A stretch of 64,000 nt of DNA. It comes from Desulfobacteraceae bacterium (GTDB lineage: Bacteria > Desulfobacterota > DSM-4660 > Desulfatiglandales > Desulfatiglandaceae). The notes under the pieces are model-generated. The model saw only the letters and a program-made list of their open reading frames with translations, was not told the DNA's origin and ran no database searches. The number at the start of each line of letters is the position of its first letter. Within the stretch, counting starts at the first letter, position 1. Position numbers and translations under genes: made by a program. This document shows positions 53,656 through 63,613 of this stretch, one piece after another. The stretch lies in the NCBI GenBank assembly GCA_030613055.1, contig JAUWMR010000021.1:1-64000 (forward strand), read 5' to 3'.

Positions 53656-54222
53656 ATGTCCTTTGGACTGAATAGGGAAGAAGCCCTTGCCCAGCTAAAG
53701 GGGTACATCCAGAATGAAAACATGATAAAGCACTGTTTGGCATCAGAAGCTGTAATGATGGCGCTGGCTGAAAGACTGGGAGAAGACAGGGCGAAATGGG
53801 GGTTGGCAGGCCTGCTGCATGACATTGATATTGAACTGGTTGAGGGTGATCTTTCCAGACATACACTTGAGGCAGAAAAGATCCTTAAGGATAAAGGCAT
53901 TGATAAAGAAATTATCCAGGCCATCAAGTTTCACAATGAAAAGGCCCACGGAGAAAAACGCACGGAAAAGTTCCATCACGCCCTGGCCGCGGGAGAGACC
54001 ATAACCGGGCTGATTATCGCAACAACGCTTGTGTATCCGGATAAGAAAATCAACAGCGTCAAACCCAAATCCATTAAAAAAAGAATGAAAGAAAAATCCT
54101 TTGCGGCGAGCGTAAATCGGGAAACTATCATGGAGTGTGAAAAGCTCGGCATGGATATTGACGAGTTTTCCCGTATATGTCTGATAGCAATGCAGGGAAT
54201 TGCGGATGATCTGGGGCTTTAA
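53656..54222 (+). CDS. HD-domain (HDIG) phosphohydrolase-like protein
   Basis: 188 residues from ATG 53656, preceded by GGGGGA; an in-frame upstream ATG at 53635 would overlap the ABM gene. EAVMMALAERLGEDRAKWGLAGLLHDIDIE has the H...HD motif, and IKFHNEKAHG and HALAAGETITGLI hold later metal ligands. Acts probably on a nucleotide; substrate unknown. Probably one operon with ABM. Confidence 0.85.
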   Translation: MSFGLNREEALAQLKGYIQNENMIKHCLASEAVMMALAERLGEDRAKWGLAGLLHDIDIELVEGDLSRHTLEAEKILKDKGIDKEIIQAIKFHNEKAHGEKRTEKFHHALAAGETITGLIIATTLVYPDKKINSVKPKSIKKRMKEKSFAASVNRETIMECEKLGMDIDEFSRICLIAMQGIADDLGL

Positions 54223-54258
54223 CCAAGAACTTAGGGGATTACATTTTTGTGATGTTTT

Positions 54259-55365
54259 TCAGGTAGAAAACATAAAACGCCGCATGCTGATGTTCATAAG
54301 GAGCCCTGTTGCCGCCATGGTTGTAATAAGAGATGATCCGCCGTAGCTGAAGAGGACTAAAGGGATCCCTACCACCGGCAGCAGTCCTATCACCATTCCC
54401 ACGTTTATCACGACCTGCCAGAAAATAAAAGCGACAATGCCTACGGCCATTATTGCCCCTAACTTGTCCTTTGAGGTTTTTGCTATATTAAGTCCCCAGA
54501 GAATTAAAAACAGATATAGCAGCAAAAGGGAAACTGAACCAATAAAACCCCACTCCTCGCCCAAAACAGAAAATGCAAAATCCGTGTGTTGTTCCGGCAG
54601 AAAGTTAAGACGCGTCTGGGTCCCCTTCAGAAAGCCCTTACCCCAAAACTGGCCCGAGCCTATTGCGATCTTGGATTGGTTGATATGATACCCTGATCCA
54701 AGAGGATCCATATCGGGCCTGATAAAAGTAAGAATTCGCGTCTTCTGGTAATCTTTCAATTGATGCCATACGAAAGGAGCCACTGAGAGTGCCAACACAA
54801 CCAGAATCACTAATGATTTCCAGTTAACTCTCGAGAACAGGATCACGCAAAAGGATGCAGCCACCAAAAGGAGGGCCGTGCCAAGATCAGGCTCCTTTAA
54901 GATCAAAATGCACGGTATCATAATTAGTAAAAACGGCTGCCAAAGCTCTCTTAAACGGTATCCCTGATGCCCGCCTCTACGGCTGTAAAACCTTGCAAGT
55001 ACCATCACAATGGCGATTTTTATCAGCTCTGATGGCTGAAAGGAAATAGGGCCAAAACTTAACCACCTCTGGGACCCGGACGTAACCTTGCCAACTAACA
55101 GTACCGCGACCAAAAGGGCTATGGTAACAAAATATGCCGGATAGGCTAATTGCTCCAGTACATTGTAGTTAAAAGTAGTCATAAAGAAAAAAACAGCAAA
55201 TCCTATAAGGTACCAGTAAACCTGTTTTATAAAGATCTGTGACCCACCAATATCTCGCACTGCGTATGTCGCGCTGTAGAGATTCAGGATGCTGATGCCT
55301 GCCAAAAGCAGGAGTATGAGTAGAAGAATCCAGTCAAAATGCTGTATCAATCTTCGATCAAACAT
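54259..55365 (-). CDS. rodA: Rod-shape peptidoglycan polymerase RodA
   Basis: 368 residues with about ten membrane segments. GSQRWLSFGPISFQPSELIKIAIVMVLARF and FLPEQHTDFAFSVLGEEWGFIG are the SEDS signature loops, including the catalytic Asp. RodA polymerises lipid II in the elongasome with PBP2, encoded just upstream. Last gene of the mre-mrd cluster. The symbol mrdB is also used. Confidence 0.95.
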   Translation of the reverse strand: MFDRRLIQHFDWILLLILLLLAGISILNLYSATYAVRDIGGSQIFIKQVYWYLIGFAVFFFMTTFNYNVLEQLAYPAYFVTIALLVAVLLVGKVTSGSQRWLSFGPISFQPSELIKIAIVMVLARFYSRRGGHQGYRLRELWQPFLLIMIPCILILKEPDLGTALLLVAASFCVILFSRVNWKSLVILVVLALSVAPFVWHQLKDYQKTRILTFIRPDMDPLGSGYHINQSKIAIGSGQFWGKGFLKGTQTRLNFLPEQHTDFAFSVLGEEWGFIGSVSLLLLYLFLILWGLNIAKTSKDKLGAIMAVGIVAFIFWQVVINVGMVIGLLPVVGIPLVLFSYGGSSLITTMAATGLLMNISMRRFMFST

Positions 55366-55469
55366 ATTCTGTCTTTCTCAGAAAAACTTGGGTTTGAAAG
55401 TTTCGTTAACTTGTTCGGGCCAAAAGTTCACCTCTCCCGGATTTAGGTGCGCGGTGCGCCGGTAATGAC

Positions 55470-57296
55470 CTACCTCCTCACGCCAAGATAGCACTTAATC
55501 ATCTTTTTTGCGATCGGGGCAGCAACTTTTCCTCCATGTCCGCTATGTTCAACAATTATCGCAAGAGCAATGCGCGGTTTGTCCGCAGGAGCGACAGCAA
55601 TGAACCAGGCATGGTCCCTGAATCGATACGGAATTTCATCATTGTTTTCCAAATCTTTTACTTTCTTGAGGCTCACAACCTGAGCAGTACCGGTCTTTCC
55701 GGCAACGGTTATGTCTTTCAACCTGGCCCTCGAACCGGTGCCACCGGGTTCATTAACCACTCCTATAAGTGCGCTTCTGACAAGTTCAAGATACTCGTCC
55801 TTGATCTTCACTTTTTTCGCTGTCGGGCTGAATTCATAAAATTTTTCAGTGCCGTTCTTACCGGCCCTTTCGGTTACCTGCGGCCTGTACAAAATACCTC
55901 CATTGAAAACGGCAGACATCAGATTGGCCATCTGGATCGGTGTAACCAGGACGAAGCTCTGGCCTATCGACGTGGAGATTGTCTCTCCGGCCTGCCATTT
56001 GATTCCGAACCTCTTTAGCTTCCATTGGCTGGTTGGAATAAGTCCGGGCTCTTCCTGACCAATATCGAATCCACTTGTCTTTCCAAGGCCGAATGCCTTT
56101 GCATAACTTGCGATTTTATCTACCCCTAACCTTTTTCCAATCTTATAAAAATAAACATCGCAGGATTCTACCAAGGCCTTATGAAAATTAACTTTTCCAT
56201 GGCCGTATTTTTTCCAGCACCGGTATTTCTGCCTGCCCAACGTGTAAACACCTTTGCAAACCAACTCCTCCTCCGGATCAATAACACCCTCGGCCAGGCC
56301 CGCTATGGCAACGATAAGTTTAAAAACGGAGCCTGGAGGGTACTGTCCGGTCAGTGCCCTGTTCTGCAAGGGATATTCTTTAGACGAGATGATTTTCTGC
56401 CAGGTCCTTTTGTCTATTCCACCAACAAACAGATTAGGATCGAAAAAAGGGCTGCTTGCTAAGGCAAGTATCTTCCCGTTATTGGGATCAAGGGCCACGA
56501 TTGCCCCTTTGTTTTCTGTAAGGGCCTTTTCTGCTATAGATTGCAGTGCTTTATCTATTGTCAGATAAACATTCGCACCGGGGATGGAGCGCTTTTTCGA
56601 AATCACCCGTAGTTTCCGGCCTGCCGCATCCACTTCTACCTGTTCCCCCCCCCGTATTCCATTTAGAAATGACTGCCATTTCCATTCCACCCCGGATTTT
56701 CCAATCAAATCCCCCTGTTTGTTGGCAGGATACTGCCCGCTTTTTAGCTGGACTTCATTTATTTCCCCCAAATAGCCAAGGAGATGAGAGGCGAGAGTCT
56801 TAAAAACATAATACCTCTGCGGTTTGATCTTAATCATGACACCTGGAAGATTGAACCGTTGGGTCTCAATAACGGCAAGTTCGCCCCGGGATATGTCTTT
56901 TTTGAGGCAAACCGGCTTAAAAGGATATTTAGGAGACGCTTCATCAAATTTTCTTTCGATCTGCTTCAATTCTATGCCTGTCAGCCAGTTCAGTTCTCTT
57001 ACAAGCTGTCCACGGTCCTGAACTCCTTCTGGAATGACATAGAGATCATAAGAAGGCCGGTTCCCCACAAGCATCTCGCCCTTACGGTCAAATATCATAC
57101 CCCTGAAAGGCAGGATATCCTGCAGATGAATGCGGTTGCTTTCTGATTTTGTCCGATAGGTCGACCCACTAACAATCTGAAGGAACCACAGTCTCAGAAT
57201 TAAAATGCCGAAAACTGCCAGGACAAACAATGTAGCTACTGTGAGCTGTTTGTTGAGGGCGCCAGTAGAAACGGCATTAAAATCTGATCTTTTCAA
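55470..57296 (-). CDS. mrdA: Penicillin-binding protein 2
   Basis: 608 residues. One N-terminal membrane helix (about 20-40), a dimerisation region, then the transpeptidase domain. QYPPGSVFK has the catalytic SxxK, ESCDVY the SxN-type motif, and GKTGTAQVV the KTG. It cross-links the glycan made by RodA. The normal mreD-mrdA spacing is interrupted by mobile element copy B and a 41-bp repeat in the 530-bp spacer upstream. Confidence 0.95.
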   Translation of the reverse strand: MKRSDFNAVSTGALNKQLTVATLFVLAVFGILILRLWFLQIVSGSTYRTKSESNRIHLQDILPFRGMIFDRKGEMLVGNRPSYDLYVIPEGVQDRGQLVRELNWLTGIELKQIERKFDEASPKYPFKPVCLKKDISRGELAVIETQRFNLPGVMIKIKPQRYYVFKTLASHLLGYLGEINEVQLKSGQYPANKQGDLIGKSGVEWKWQSFLNGIRGGEQVEVDAAGRKLRVISKKRSIPGANVYLTIDKALQSIAEKALTENKGAIVALDPNNGKILALASSPFFDPNLFVGGIDKRTWQKIISSKEYPLQNRALTGQYPPGSVFKLIVAIAGLAEGVIDPEEELVCKGVYTLGRQKYRCWKKYGHGKVNFHKALVESCDVYFYKIGKRLGVDKIASYAKAFGLGKTSGFDIGQEEPGLIPTSQWKLKRFGIKWQAGETISTSIGQSFVLVTPIQMANLMSAVFNGGILYRPQVTERAGKNGTEKFYEFSPTAKKVKIKDEYLELVRSALIGVVNEPGGTGSRARLKDITVAGKTGTAQVVSLKKVKDLENNDEIPYRFRDHAWFIAVAPADKPRIALAIIVEHSGHGGKVAAPIAKKMIKCYLGVRR

Positions 57297-57332
57297 CGTG
57301 TAACTCTCTTTCAGTTAGGGTAACCGTTCACG

Positions 57333-57373
57333 GGTTCAGGGCGCAACGTATTTACCTTATGCCTTACGCCTTG
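57333..57373 (+). repeat. 41-bp dispersed repeat (CCTTATGCC type), copy 2
   Basis: Matches 2097-2137, with the last 23 bases identical. Lies just upstream of mrdA, between it and mobile element copy B. The CCTTATGCC unit recurs once more right after it. Confidence 0.6.
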
Positions 57374-57442
57374 TGCCTTATGCCGGATAATTCCACCGCG
57401 CCACGGTAATACTCTATCCGATCTGGAAAAATTCCAAATTCT

Positions 57443-57793
57443 GTAACAGTTTATTTTTTTGAAAAAATCGATCATGGATAATAGGGGCGTGGGGATCTTT
57501 TTTTTAAAAGCCGCATATGCTTACATCATTACATGGCACGGCAGTTAGGACCTGAAATTCAAGCAACGGACAGCCCCATACGGGAATCTTCATCATTAAG
57601 ACCGCCATCCCTGCCTGCCAGCCGGACGGCAGGCAATCCTTTTCCGAGCCAATGGTCAAAGCCCAGCCTCCGGCCCATAGGGCCTACGCCCCGGTGGGGG
57701 GGCGTGTTGCTGGCATTAGGTGAATTTGTGATGCGGCTTTTAAAAAAGAGACCCCCATGTCCCGGTACTGCTTTCAAAGAGCTAAACTATTAC
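57443..57793 (-). mobile_element. 0.35-kb non-autonomous element, copy B, inside the mre/mrd cluster
   Basis: Inverted relative to copy A. Outer ends GTAACAGTTTA (57443) and TAAACTATTAC (to 57793) are complementary. CAAATTCT (57435-57442) and CAAAGTCT (57794-57801) flank it, a target duplication with one mismatch. It carries an insertion of about 25 bp, itself a palindrome (TGCCTGCC...GGCAGGCA near 57614-57637). Its minus-strand frame (57777-57559, start MKAVPGHGGLFF) is the counterpart of the frame in copy A. The element separates mreD from mrdA. Confidence 0.88.
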
Positions 57794-57827
57794 CAAAGTC
57801 TTTTTCTAAAAACGTATAGATGAGAGC

Positions 57828-58286
57828 TCATATCTGTTCTTCAGGTGCATTGCCGCTCGCTTTCAGGAAAACCGTTCTTAAACGATCAAACAGGTAAAAG
57901 AACGCTGGTGTAATCAATCCCGTAGCCACGGCTGAAAAGCCCAATACCCATATGCATGATCGTGGAACAAAAATCTCCCGGGAAAATATAATGAGCACCA
58001 TCAACAACAGGATTTCTTTCAATAAAACAGCTAAGGATATGAGGATTATCTGCCCCCTCGGGTAGTGAAGATTAACGAGCCGGGAAGTCAGATATATACA
58101 CCCAAAAACGCATAAATAAAGAAGGGTGAAAAGGCCATGGAGGCCACCAGAAAAAAGATCGATCAAAAAACCCTGCCCGAAAGCATATACGCAAGCACGT
58201 GTTCGTCCGTAGAACAGAAAAACATAGGCCGTCATAATGGTTAACAGATCCAGATCAAAAAGACCTGCTCCCATTAGATTTATCAA
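57828..58286 (-). CDS. mreD: Rod-shape-determining protein MreD
   Basis: At least 152 residues, with five membrane segments and the GFLIDLFSGGLHGLFTLLY segment typical of MreD. The start at TTG 58286 would cut the first membrane helix: in the same frame, codons upstream encode IFAWFFGVLFALTKGN, which looks like helix 1, but offer no ATG, GTG or TTG. An ATT near 58327 follows AGGAAATAGG and may be used. The true start is unresolved. It lies between mreC and mobile element copy B. Confidence 0.85.
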   Translation of the reverse strand: MINLMGAGLFDLDLLTIMTAYVFLFYGRTRACVYAFGQGFLIDLFSGGLHGLFTLLYLCVFGCIYLTSRLVNLHYPRGQIILISLAVLLKEILLLMVLIIFSREIFVPRSCIWVLGFSAVATGLITPAFFYLFDRLRTVFLKASGNAPEEQI

Positions 58287-58342
58287 ATTCCCTTTAGTCA
58301 GGGCGAAAAGAACCCCAAAAAACCACGCGAAAATATAGAAAC

Positions 58343-59194
58343 CTATTTCCTTATTTTCCGTCGATTTGATAATTTGCTCCTTTGATGTTTCAGGATTACC
58401 AGGACTTCTTCTAATTTGGAAAAATCAACAGAAGGCTTTATCTCGATGTCTTTAAAAAGCCCCCCGTTAGCCCCCTTGATTTTCACGACCTTGCCCATTG
58501 ACAGACCCTTTGGAAAAACACCTCCAAGACCAGAGGTGACTATCATGTCTCCAACTGCGACATCGCTGGATTTTACGACGTAGTCAAGGTTGCATATTTC
58601 AGTCGATAATCCTTTTACCATGCCCCTTGCCCTAGAGCGCTGGACAAGGCAGTCAACAGCACTGTTCTGGTCAATAACCAACAGGGCCTTGGCGTAATTT
58701 GGAGATACCGAGACGATTCTCCCCACTACACCACGGGCATCCACCACCGCCATGTTTAATTTTACCCCTGCCCCCCTTCCCTTATCGATAATAATTGACT
58801 TGAACCAACCGGTGGGATCAAGTCCTATTACCTGAGCGGCAAGAACCGGACGGTTGATTGTATGTTTGAATTTGAGGAGTTTCTGAAGTCTATTATTGCT
58901 TGCTAACAATTCCCGGAAGCGGAAGCTTTCTGCCTTCAGGGATTGAATTTCCTTCTTTAGCTTCCTGTTATCTTTATGCACGTTGACCAGATGGAAATAG
59001 CCTGACCAGAACTTCTCAATGATATCAGCGGTTTTTTTGATGAATTTTTGAAAGGGAGAGGCTATTTCTATAATCAATTGCTCAACAGGATTCCACGTTG
59101 GCTTTAGCCCTGAATTTGAAGAAAGCAGAAATAGTACGAAGCCTATTAAAAAAACCCATATCCAGATTTTTCGAAAGCGTATCACATATTTCAA
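58343..59194 (-). CDS. mreC: Rod-shape-determining protein MreC
   Basis: 283 residues. One membrane helix (about 10-28) is followed by a coiled coil (70-105, NRKLKKEIQSLKAESFRFRE) and the two beta-barrels of periplasmic MreC (VIGLDPTGWFKSIIIDKG; GDMIVTSGLGGVFPKGL). It links MreB to PBP2 and RodA. Lies between mreB and mreD. Confidence 0.95.
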   Translation of the reverse strand: MKYVIRFRKIWIWVFLIGFVLFLLSSNSGLKPTWNPVEQLIIEIASPFQKFIKKTADIIEKFWSGYFHLVNVHKDNRKLKKEIQSLKAESFRFRELLASNNRLQKLLKFKHTINRPVLAAQVIGLDPTGWFKSIIIDKGRGAGVKLNMAVVDARGVVGRIVSVSPNYAKALLVIDQNSAVDCLVQRSRARGMVKGLSTEICNLDYVVKSSDVAVGDMIVTSGLGGVFPKGLSMGKVVKIKGANGGLFKDIEIKPSVDFSKLEEVLVILKHQRSKLSNRRKIRK

Positions 59195-59322
59195 TGACTG
59201 AACTCATCTCCGCTTTAATCCGCGATTGCACCTCATAGTCTGCCGCGAGGCTGCAGGACCCAAAGATTGCGATATCCGGGCACACGATTCGGAAGGAAAT
59301 GATGGGATCATTCCTAATTTAA

Positions 59323-60438
<1,116 letters not shown>

Positions 60439-60443
60439 TTATC

Positions 60444-60472
60444 TTGACAAGATTTTGATCACATGTTTTAAT
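60444..60472 (+). promoter_or_regulatory. Sigma-70 promoter of rpmH
   Basis: TTGACA (60444-60449) and TTTAAT (60467-60472) are separated by 17 bp and lie 43 bp before the rpmH start. Both boxes are near consensus (six of six and five of six). One of the strongest promoters visible in the window, fitting a ribosomal protein gene. Confidence 0.7.
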
Positions 60473-60514
60473 TTAGAATTACGTCAATTTACCCATTAAG
60501 GATCTATTAGTATC

Positions 60515-60649
60515 ATGAAAAGAACATATCAACCCAGCAATTTAAAAAGAGCACGAACCCACGGCTTCAGGGCCAGAATGAAAACAAAAGGCGGCATTAA
60601 TGTGTTAAAGCGGAGAAGGGCTAAAGGACGAAAACGTTTAGCCGTCTAA
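60515..60649 (+). CDS. rpmH: Ribosomal protein bL34
   Basis: 44 residues: [20 protein letters not shown] and the following [20 protein letters not shown] are the standard bL34 sequence. Starts the rpmH-rnpA-yidD-yidC-jag cluster that is conserved across bacteria. dnaA is not on the other side; mreB is. Confidence 0.97.
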   Translation: MKRTYQPSNLKRARTHGFRARMKTKGGINVLKRRRAKGRKRLAV

Positions 60650-60688
60650 AATATGTACCGCATATTCGACCGATCTACCTGAATAAAA

Positions 60689-61038
60689 ATGGTTTTTTTT
60701 TCATTTCCAAAAAAAAAAGGATATTGAAACGAGCTGAATTTGTCAATCTAAATCGTTCTGGGAAACGACACCATACGAAACACTTTATAGTAATTCATAA
60801 AAAGAACGGGCTGGGTATCACGAGATTAGGGGTCACAATCAGCAAAAAGGCGGGCAATGCTGTCAAAAGAAACAGGACCAAACGACTAATCAGGGAATTC
60901 TTCAGGCTCAATAACCCCTGTTTCCCCCAAGGTTACGACATCGTCATCACAGCAAAAAAGGATGCCAGCTATTTGGATCTCCGAAAAATTACGGACGAAC
61001 TCGGAGAAATCGTCTATAATCAGACTTTCCGTGTATAG
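60689..61038 (+). CDS. rnpA: Ribonuclease P protein component, apparent frameshift at an A10 run
   Basis: From TTG 60724 the frame gives 104 residues with RIGVTISKK-type core ([26 protein letters not shown]), the RNR motif. The normal N-terminus is missing. An ATG at 60689 starts [10 protein letters not shown], the typical RnpA beginning, but runs into a stop (GGA TAT TGA) after ten As at 60709-60718. One more A would join it to [10 protein letters not shown] and give a full protein. Either the A-run is misread by one base or the cell slips on it; a TTG start is the third possibility. RnpA is the protein of RNase P, which matures tRNA 5' ends. Confidence 0.9.
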
Positions 61039-61249
61039 TATAAGATATATACTCATCTCCTCGATAGCTATATATCAACGATTCATTTCGCCCTTTTGGC
61101 CTCCTTCCTGTCGTTTTTACCCTACGTGCTCCACCTATGCCTGTCAGGCTTTTGAAAAATATGGGATTTTCAGAGGGGGGCTTTTGGCCCTTATCAGGAT
61201 CTTAAAGTGCCATCCTCTCCATCCGGGTGGTTATGATCCCCTCATTTAA
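61031..61249 (+). CDS. yidD: Membrane protein insertion efficiency factor YidD
   Basis: 72 residues from GTG 61031, overlapping the rnpA stop. [29 protein letters not shown] and [15 protein letters not shown] are the YidD signature. A longer frame upstream overlaps rnpA and is not conserved. The protein sits at the inner membrane and helps YidC-dependent insertion; yidC follows after 23 bp. Confidence 0.93.
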   Translation: MYSIRYILISSIAIYQRFISPFWPPSCRFYPTCSTYACQAFEKYGIFRGGLLALIRILKCHPLHPGGYDPLI

Positions 61250-61272
61250 TGGTAAAATCACGGGTAATATAA

Positions 61273-62946
61273 ATGGATAAAAGAACAATACTGGCATTTA
61301 TTTTGTCTTTCATAGTACTCATTGGATGGTCTTACTTTTTCAGCCCGACACAGGATCAGACAACCAAAAAGCCTGAAACAATTGAAAAGCAAGCTCCCGG
61401 AGCGGTTTCGGAGATTACTAAACCTCCAGTCTTAACCCCGACATCCCCGTCTGAAACGGCAGAGAAAATTGTCCATAAGGAATCCCCGGCAGCAGACGAA
61501 AAAAGAATTGAAATCGATACGCCACTGTATCAGGCCGTGTTCAGCAGTGTGGGCCCTACTATAAAGAGTTTCAGGTTGAAGAAATACCGTGAAACTATTG
61601 ATCCGGATTCTCCGCTGATCGAACTTGTCAACACTGGAGAGGGCCTTGGCGATTTTTTACTGATGAACTTTCAAAATCCTTCATCAAGTCAAAAACCGAA
61701 GATTCGTTATGAGGTAGATTATGAATTCGTAAGGCTCGGCCCGGGATCTGCTCCAAAAAAACTCGTGTTCCATTCGACTACTTCAAATGGTCTTTTGATT
61801 AAACAGACCTTCCGCTTTTATCCCGATCAATACAGGATCGATCTGAATATTGATGTAGTCAACCAATCGCAAACGCCATTCCAGGGTGCCTTTACGGCAG
61901 ACTTAAACGCCATGCCACCCAAAGAAAAACAGAGCTACTATTCATATGTAGGCATGGCGATTCTTCTGGATGATAAGCTCGAAGAAGTTAAGGTAAAAAA
62001 GGAATCTGAAGAAAAAATCCTGACAGGCAAGATCGATTGGGTTGCATATGAGGATGATTTTTTTATATCGGCCGTGATTCCGGATGTGACTGCAAAAGGG
62101 GCTTTTAAGGCAAGGCTCCATCCGTCCGGGTTGTTGGAAGGGACATATCTGGGACCATCTGTTTCTCTAAACCCGTCCGAGAGGATATCATCTCCCTACA
62201 TGCTGTATTTTGGCCCCCGCGATATGGGGATTATGAAAGAGCTTGATAAAGGCCTCGAACGGGCCATTGATTTCGGTTTTTTCGACGTTATTGCCAAACC
62301 CTTACTATGGCTCCTACGGTTTTTTAACCAGCATATAAATAATTACGGGGTATCCATCATACTCCTTACAATAATAATTAAAGCCCTCTTCTGGCCACTC
62401 ACACACAAGAGCTACAAATCCATGAAGGAGATGCAGAAACTCCAGCCCCGGATGGCAAAAATCAGAGAGAAGTATAAGGATAACAAGCAGAAAATAAACC
62501 AGGAAATGATGGCCCTCTATAAAACCTATAAAGTAAATCCCATGGGCGGATGCCTTCCCATGGTTATTCAAATTCCTGTTTTTTTCGCGCTTTTCAGACT
62601 CTTAGGTAATTCCATTGAACTGCGACAGGCGCCTTTTACACTGTGGATAAATGATCTGTCGGCACCTGATCGCCTCTTTAACTTTACCGTTCCTTTTCAT
62701 GTCCCATTAATGGCACCGCCTTACGGAATACCCGTGCTTACGCTGTTGATGGGCGCCTCTATGCTTATTCAACAAAAGATGACGCCCACTCCGGGAGACC
62801 CCATGCAGGCCAAGATAATGATGTTTTTGCCTGTCATTTTCACGTTTATGTTTATTAATTTTCCGTCCGGTCTGGTTCTATACTGGTTAGTCAATAACCT
62901 CCTTTCAATAGGCCAGCAGTACCGTATCAATAAAAAGCCGGGATAG
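61273..62946 (+). CDS. yidC: Membrane protein insertase YidC
   Basis: 557 residues, Gram-negative form: N-terminal helix (about 7-22), a large periplasmic domain to about 350, then the conserved five-helix core (YGVSIILLTIIIKALFWPL; MGGCLPMVIQIPVFFALFRLL; FPSGLVLYWLVNNLLSIGQQ). It inserts and folds inner-membrane proteins. Between yidD and jag, the usual order. Confidence 0.96.
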   Translation: MDKRTILAFILSFIVLIGWSYFFSPTQDQTTKKPETIEKQAPGAVSEITKPPVLTPTSPSETAEKIVHKESPAADEKRIEIDTPLYQAVFSSVGPTIKSFRLKKYRETIDPDSPLIELVNTGEGLGDFLLMNFQNPSSSQKPKIRYEVDYEFVRLGPGSAPKKLVFHSTTSNGLLIKQTFRFYPDQYRIDLNIDVVNQSQTPFQGAFTADLNAMPPKEKQSYYSYVGMAILLDDKLEEVKVKKESEEKILTGKIDWVAYEDDFFISAVIPDVTAKGAFKARLHPSGLLEGTYLGPSVSLNPSERISSPYMLYFGPRDMGIMKELDKGLERAIDFGFFDVIAKPLLWLLRFFNQHINNYGVSIILLTIIIKALFWPLTHKSYKSMKEMQKLQPRMAKIREKYKDNKQKINQEMMALYKTYKVNPMGGCLPMVIQIPVFFALFRLLGNSIELRQAPFTLWINDLSAPDRLFNFTVPFHVPLMAPPYGIPVLTLLMGASMLIQQKMTPTPGDPMQAKIMMFLPVIFTFMFINFPSGLVLYWLVNNLLSIGQQYRINKKPG

Positions 62947-62962
62947 CATTTGGAGGACAACC

Positions 62963-63613
62963 ATGCAAACATTTGAATTTGAAGGAAAAACCACAGAAGA
63001 AGCCATTGAAAATGCCCGCCTCAAATTAAATATCCCAAAAGAAGAAATGGACTTTGAAATCATTGAACCCGGTTCCGCTGGAATCTTCGGCCTGGTTGGC
63101 GGCAGAAATGCTATGATCAAAGTCACGACCCGGGAAGAGGAACCTGATTTTTTTGAGGAAGGAAACGGATTAGCCATCGCAAAAGAGGTACTTGAAAATA
63201 TCCTGAGCCTTATTCCTATGGAAGGAACTACTGTCAATGCAAAACAGGAAGATGGCGTCATTACGCTGAACATCAAAGGTGATGAATCGGGCATTTTGAT
63301 TGGACGAAAGGGCAGAACACTTGATGCACTGCAATTTATCGTTAATAAGGTTGTGAACAAAAGCCTGGAGAGGAGGGCCCAGGTAGTTGTTGACTCGGAG
63401 AATTACCGTCAGAGAAGGAATGATTCCCTGATCCAGATGGCCTTGAGGATGGGCGACAGAGCAAAAAAGATCAGGAAACCCGTGGCAACGAATATCTTAA
63501 ATCCACATGACCGGAGAATCGTGCATTTGGCCCTCAGGGATGATGAAAAACTGGACACGAGAAGCCGTGGAGAGGGCATTTTTAAAAAGGTCCTCATTGT
63601 CCCGAAAAGATAG
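62963..63613 (+). CDS. jag: RNA-binding protein Jag/KhpB
   Basis: 216 residues. A Jag_N domain (FEFEGKTTEEAIENARLKLN) is followed by a KH domain (ESGILIGRKGRTLDALQFIVNKV) and an R3H domain (DRRIVHLALRDDEKLDTRSRG). KhpB binds many small RNAs in other bacteria and accompanies yidC. AATTGGAGGACAACC precedes ATG. mnmE would be expected next but lies outside the window if present. Confidence 0.94.
   Translation: MQTFEFEGKTTEEAIENARLKLNIPKEEMDFEIIEPGSAGIFGLVGGRNAMIKVTTREEEPDFFEEGNGLAIAKEVLENILSLIPMEGTTVNAKQEDGVITLNIKGDESGILIGRKGRTLDALQFIVNKVVNKSLERRAQVVVDSENYRQRRNDSLIQMALRMGDRAKKIRKPVATNILNPHDRRIVHLALRDDEKLDTRSRGEGIFKKVLIVPKR

Noticed and set aside
51288-57793. Composite transposon formed by the two inverted element copies
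   Set aside because: Each copy has its own target duplication and the enclosed genes are housekeeping, so two independent insertions are the simpler explanation.
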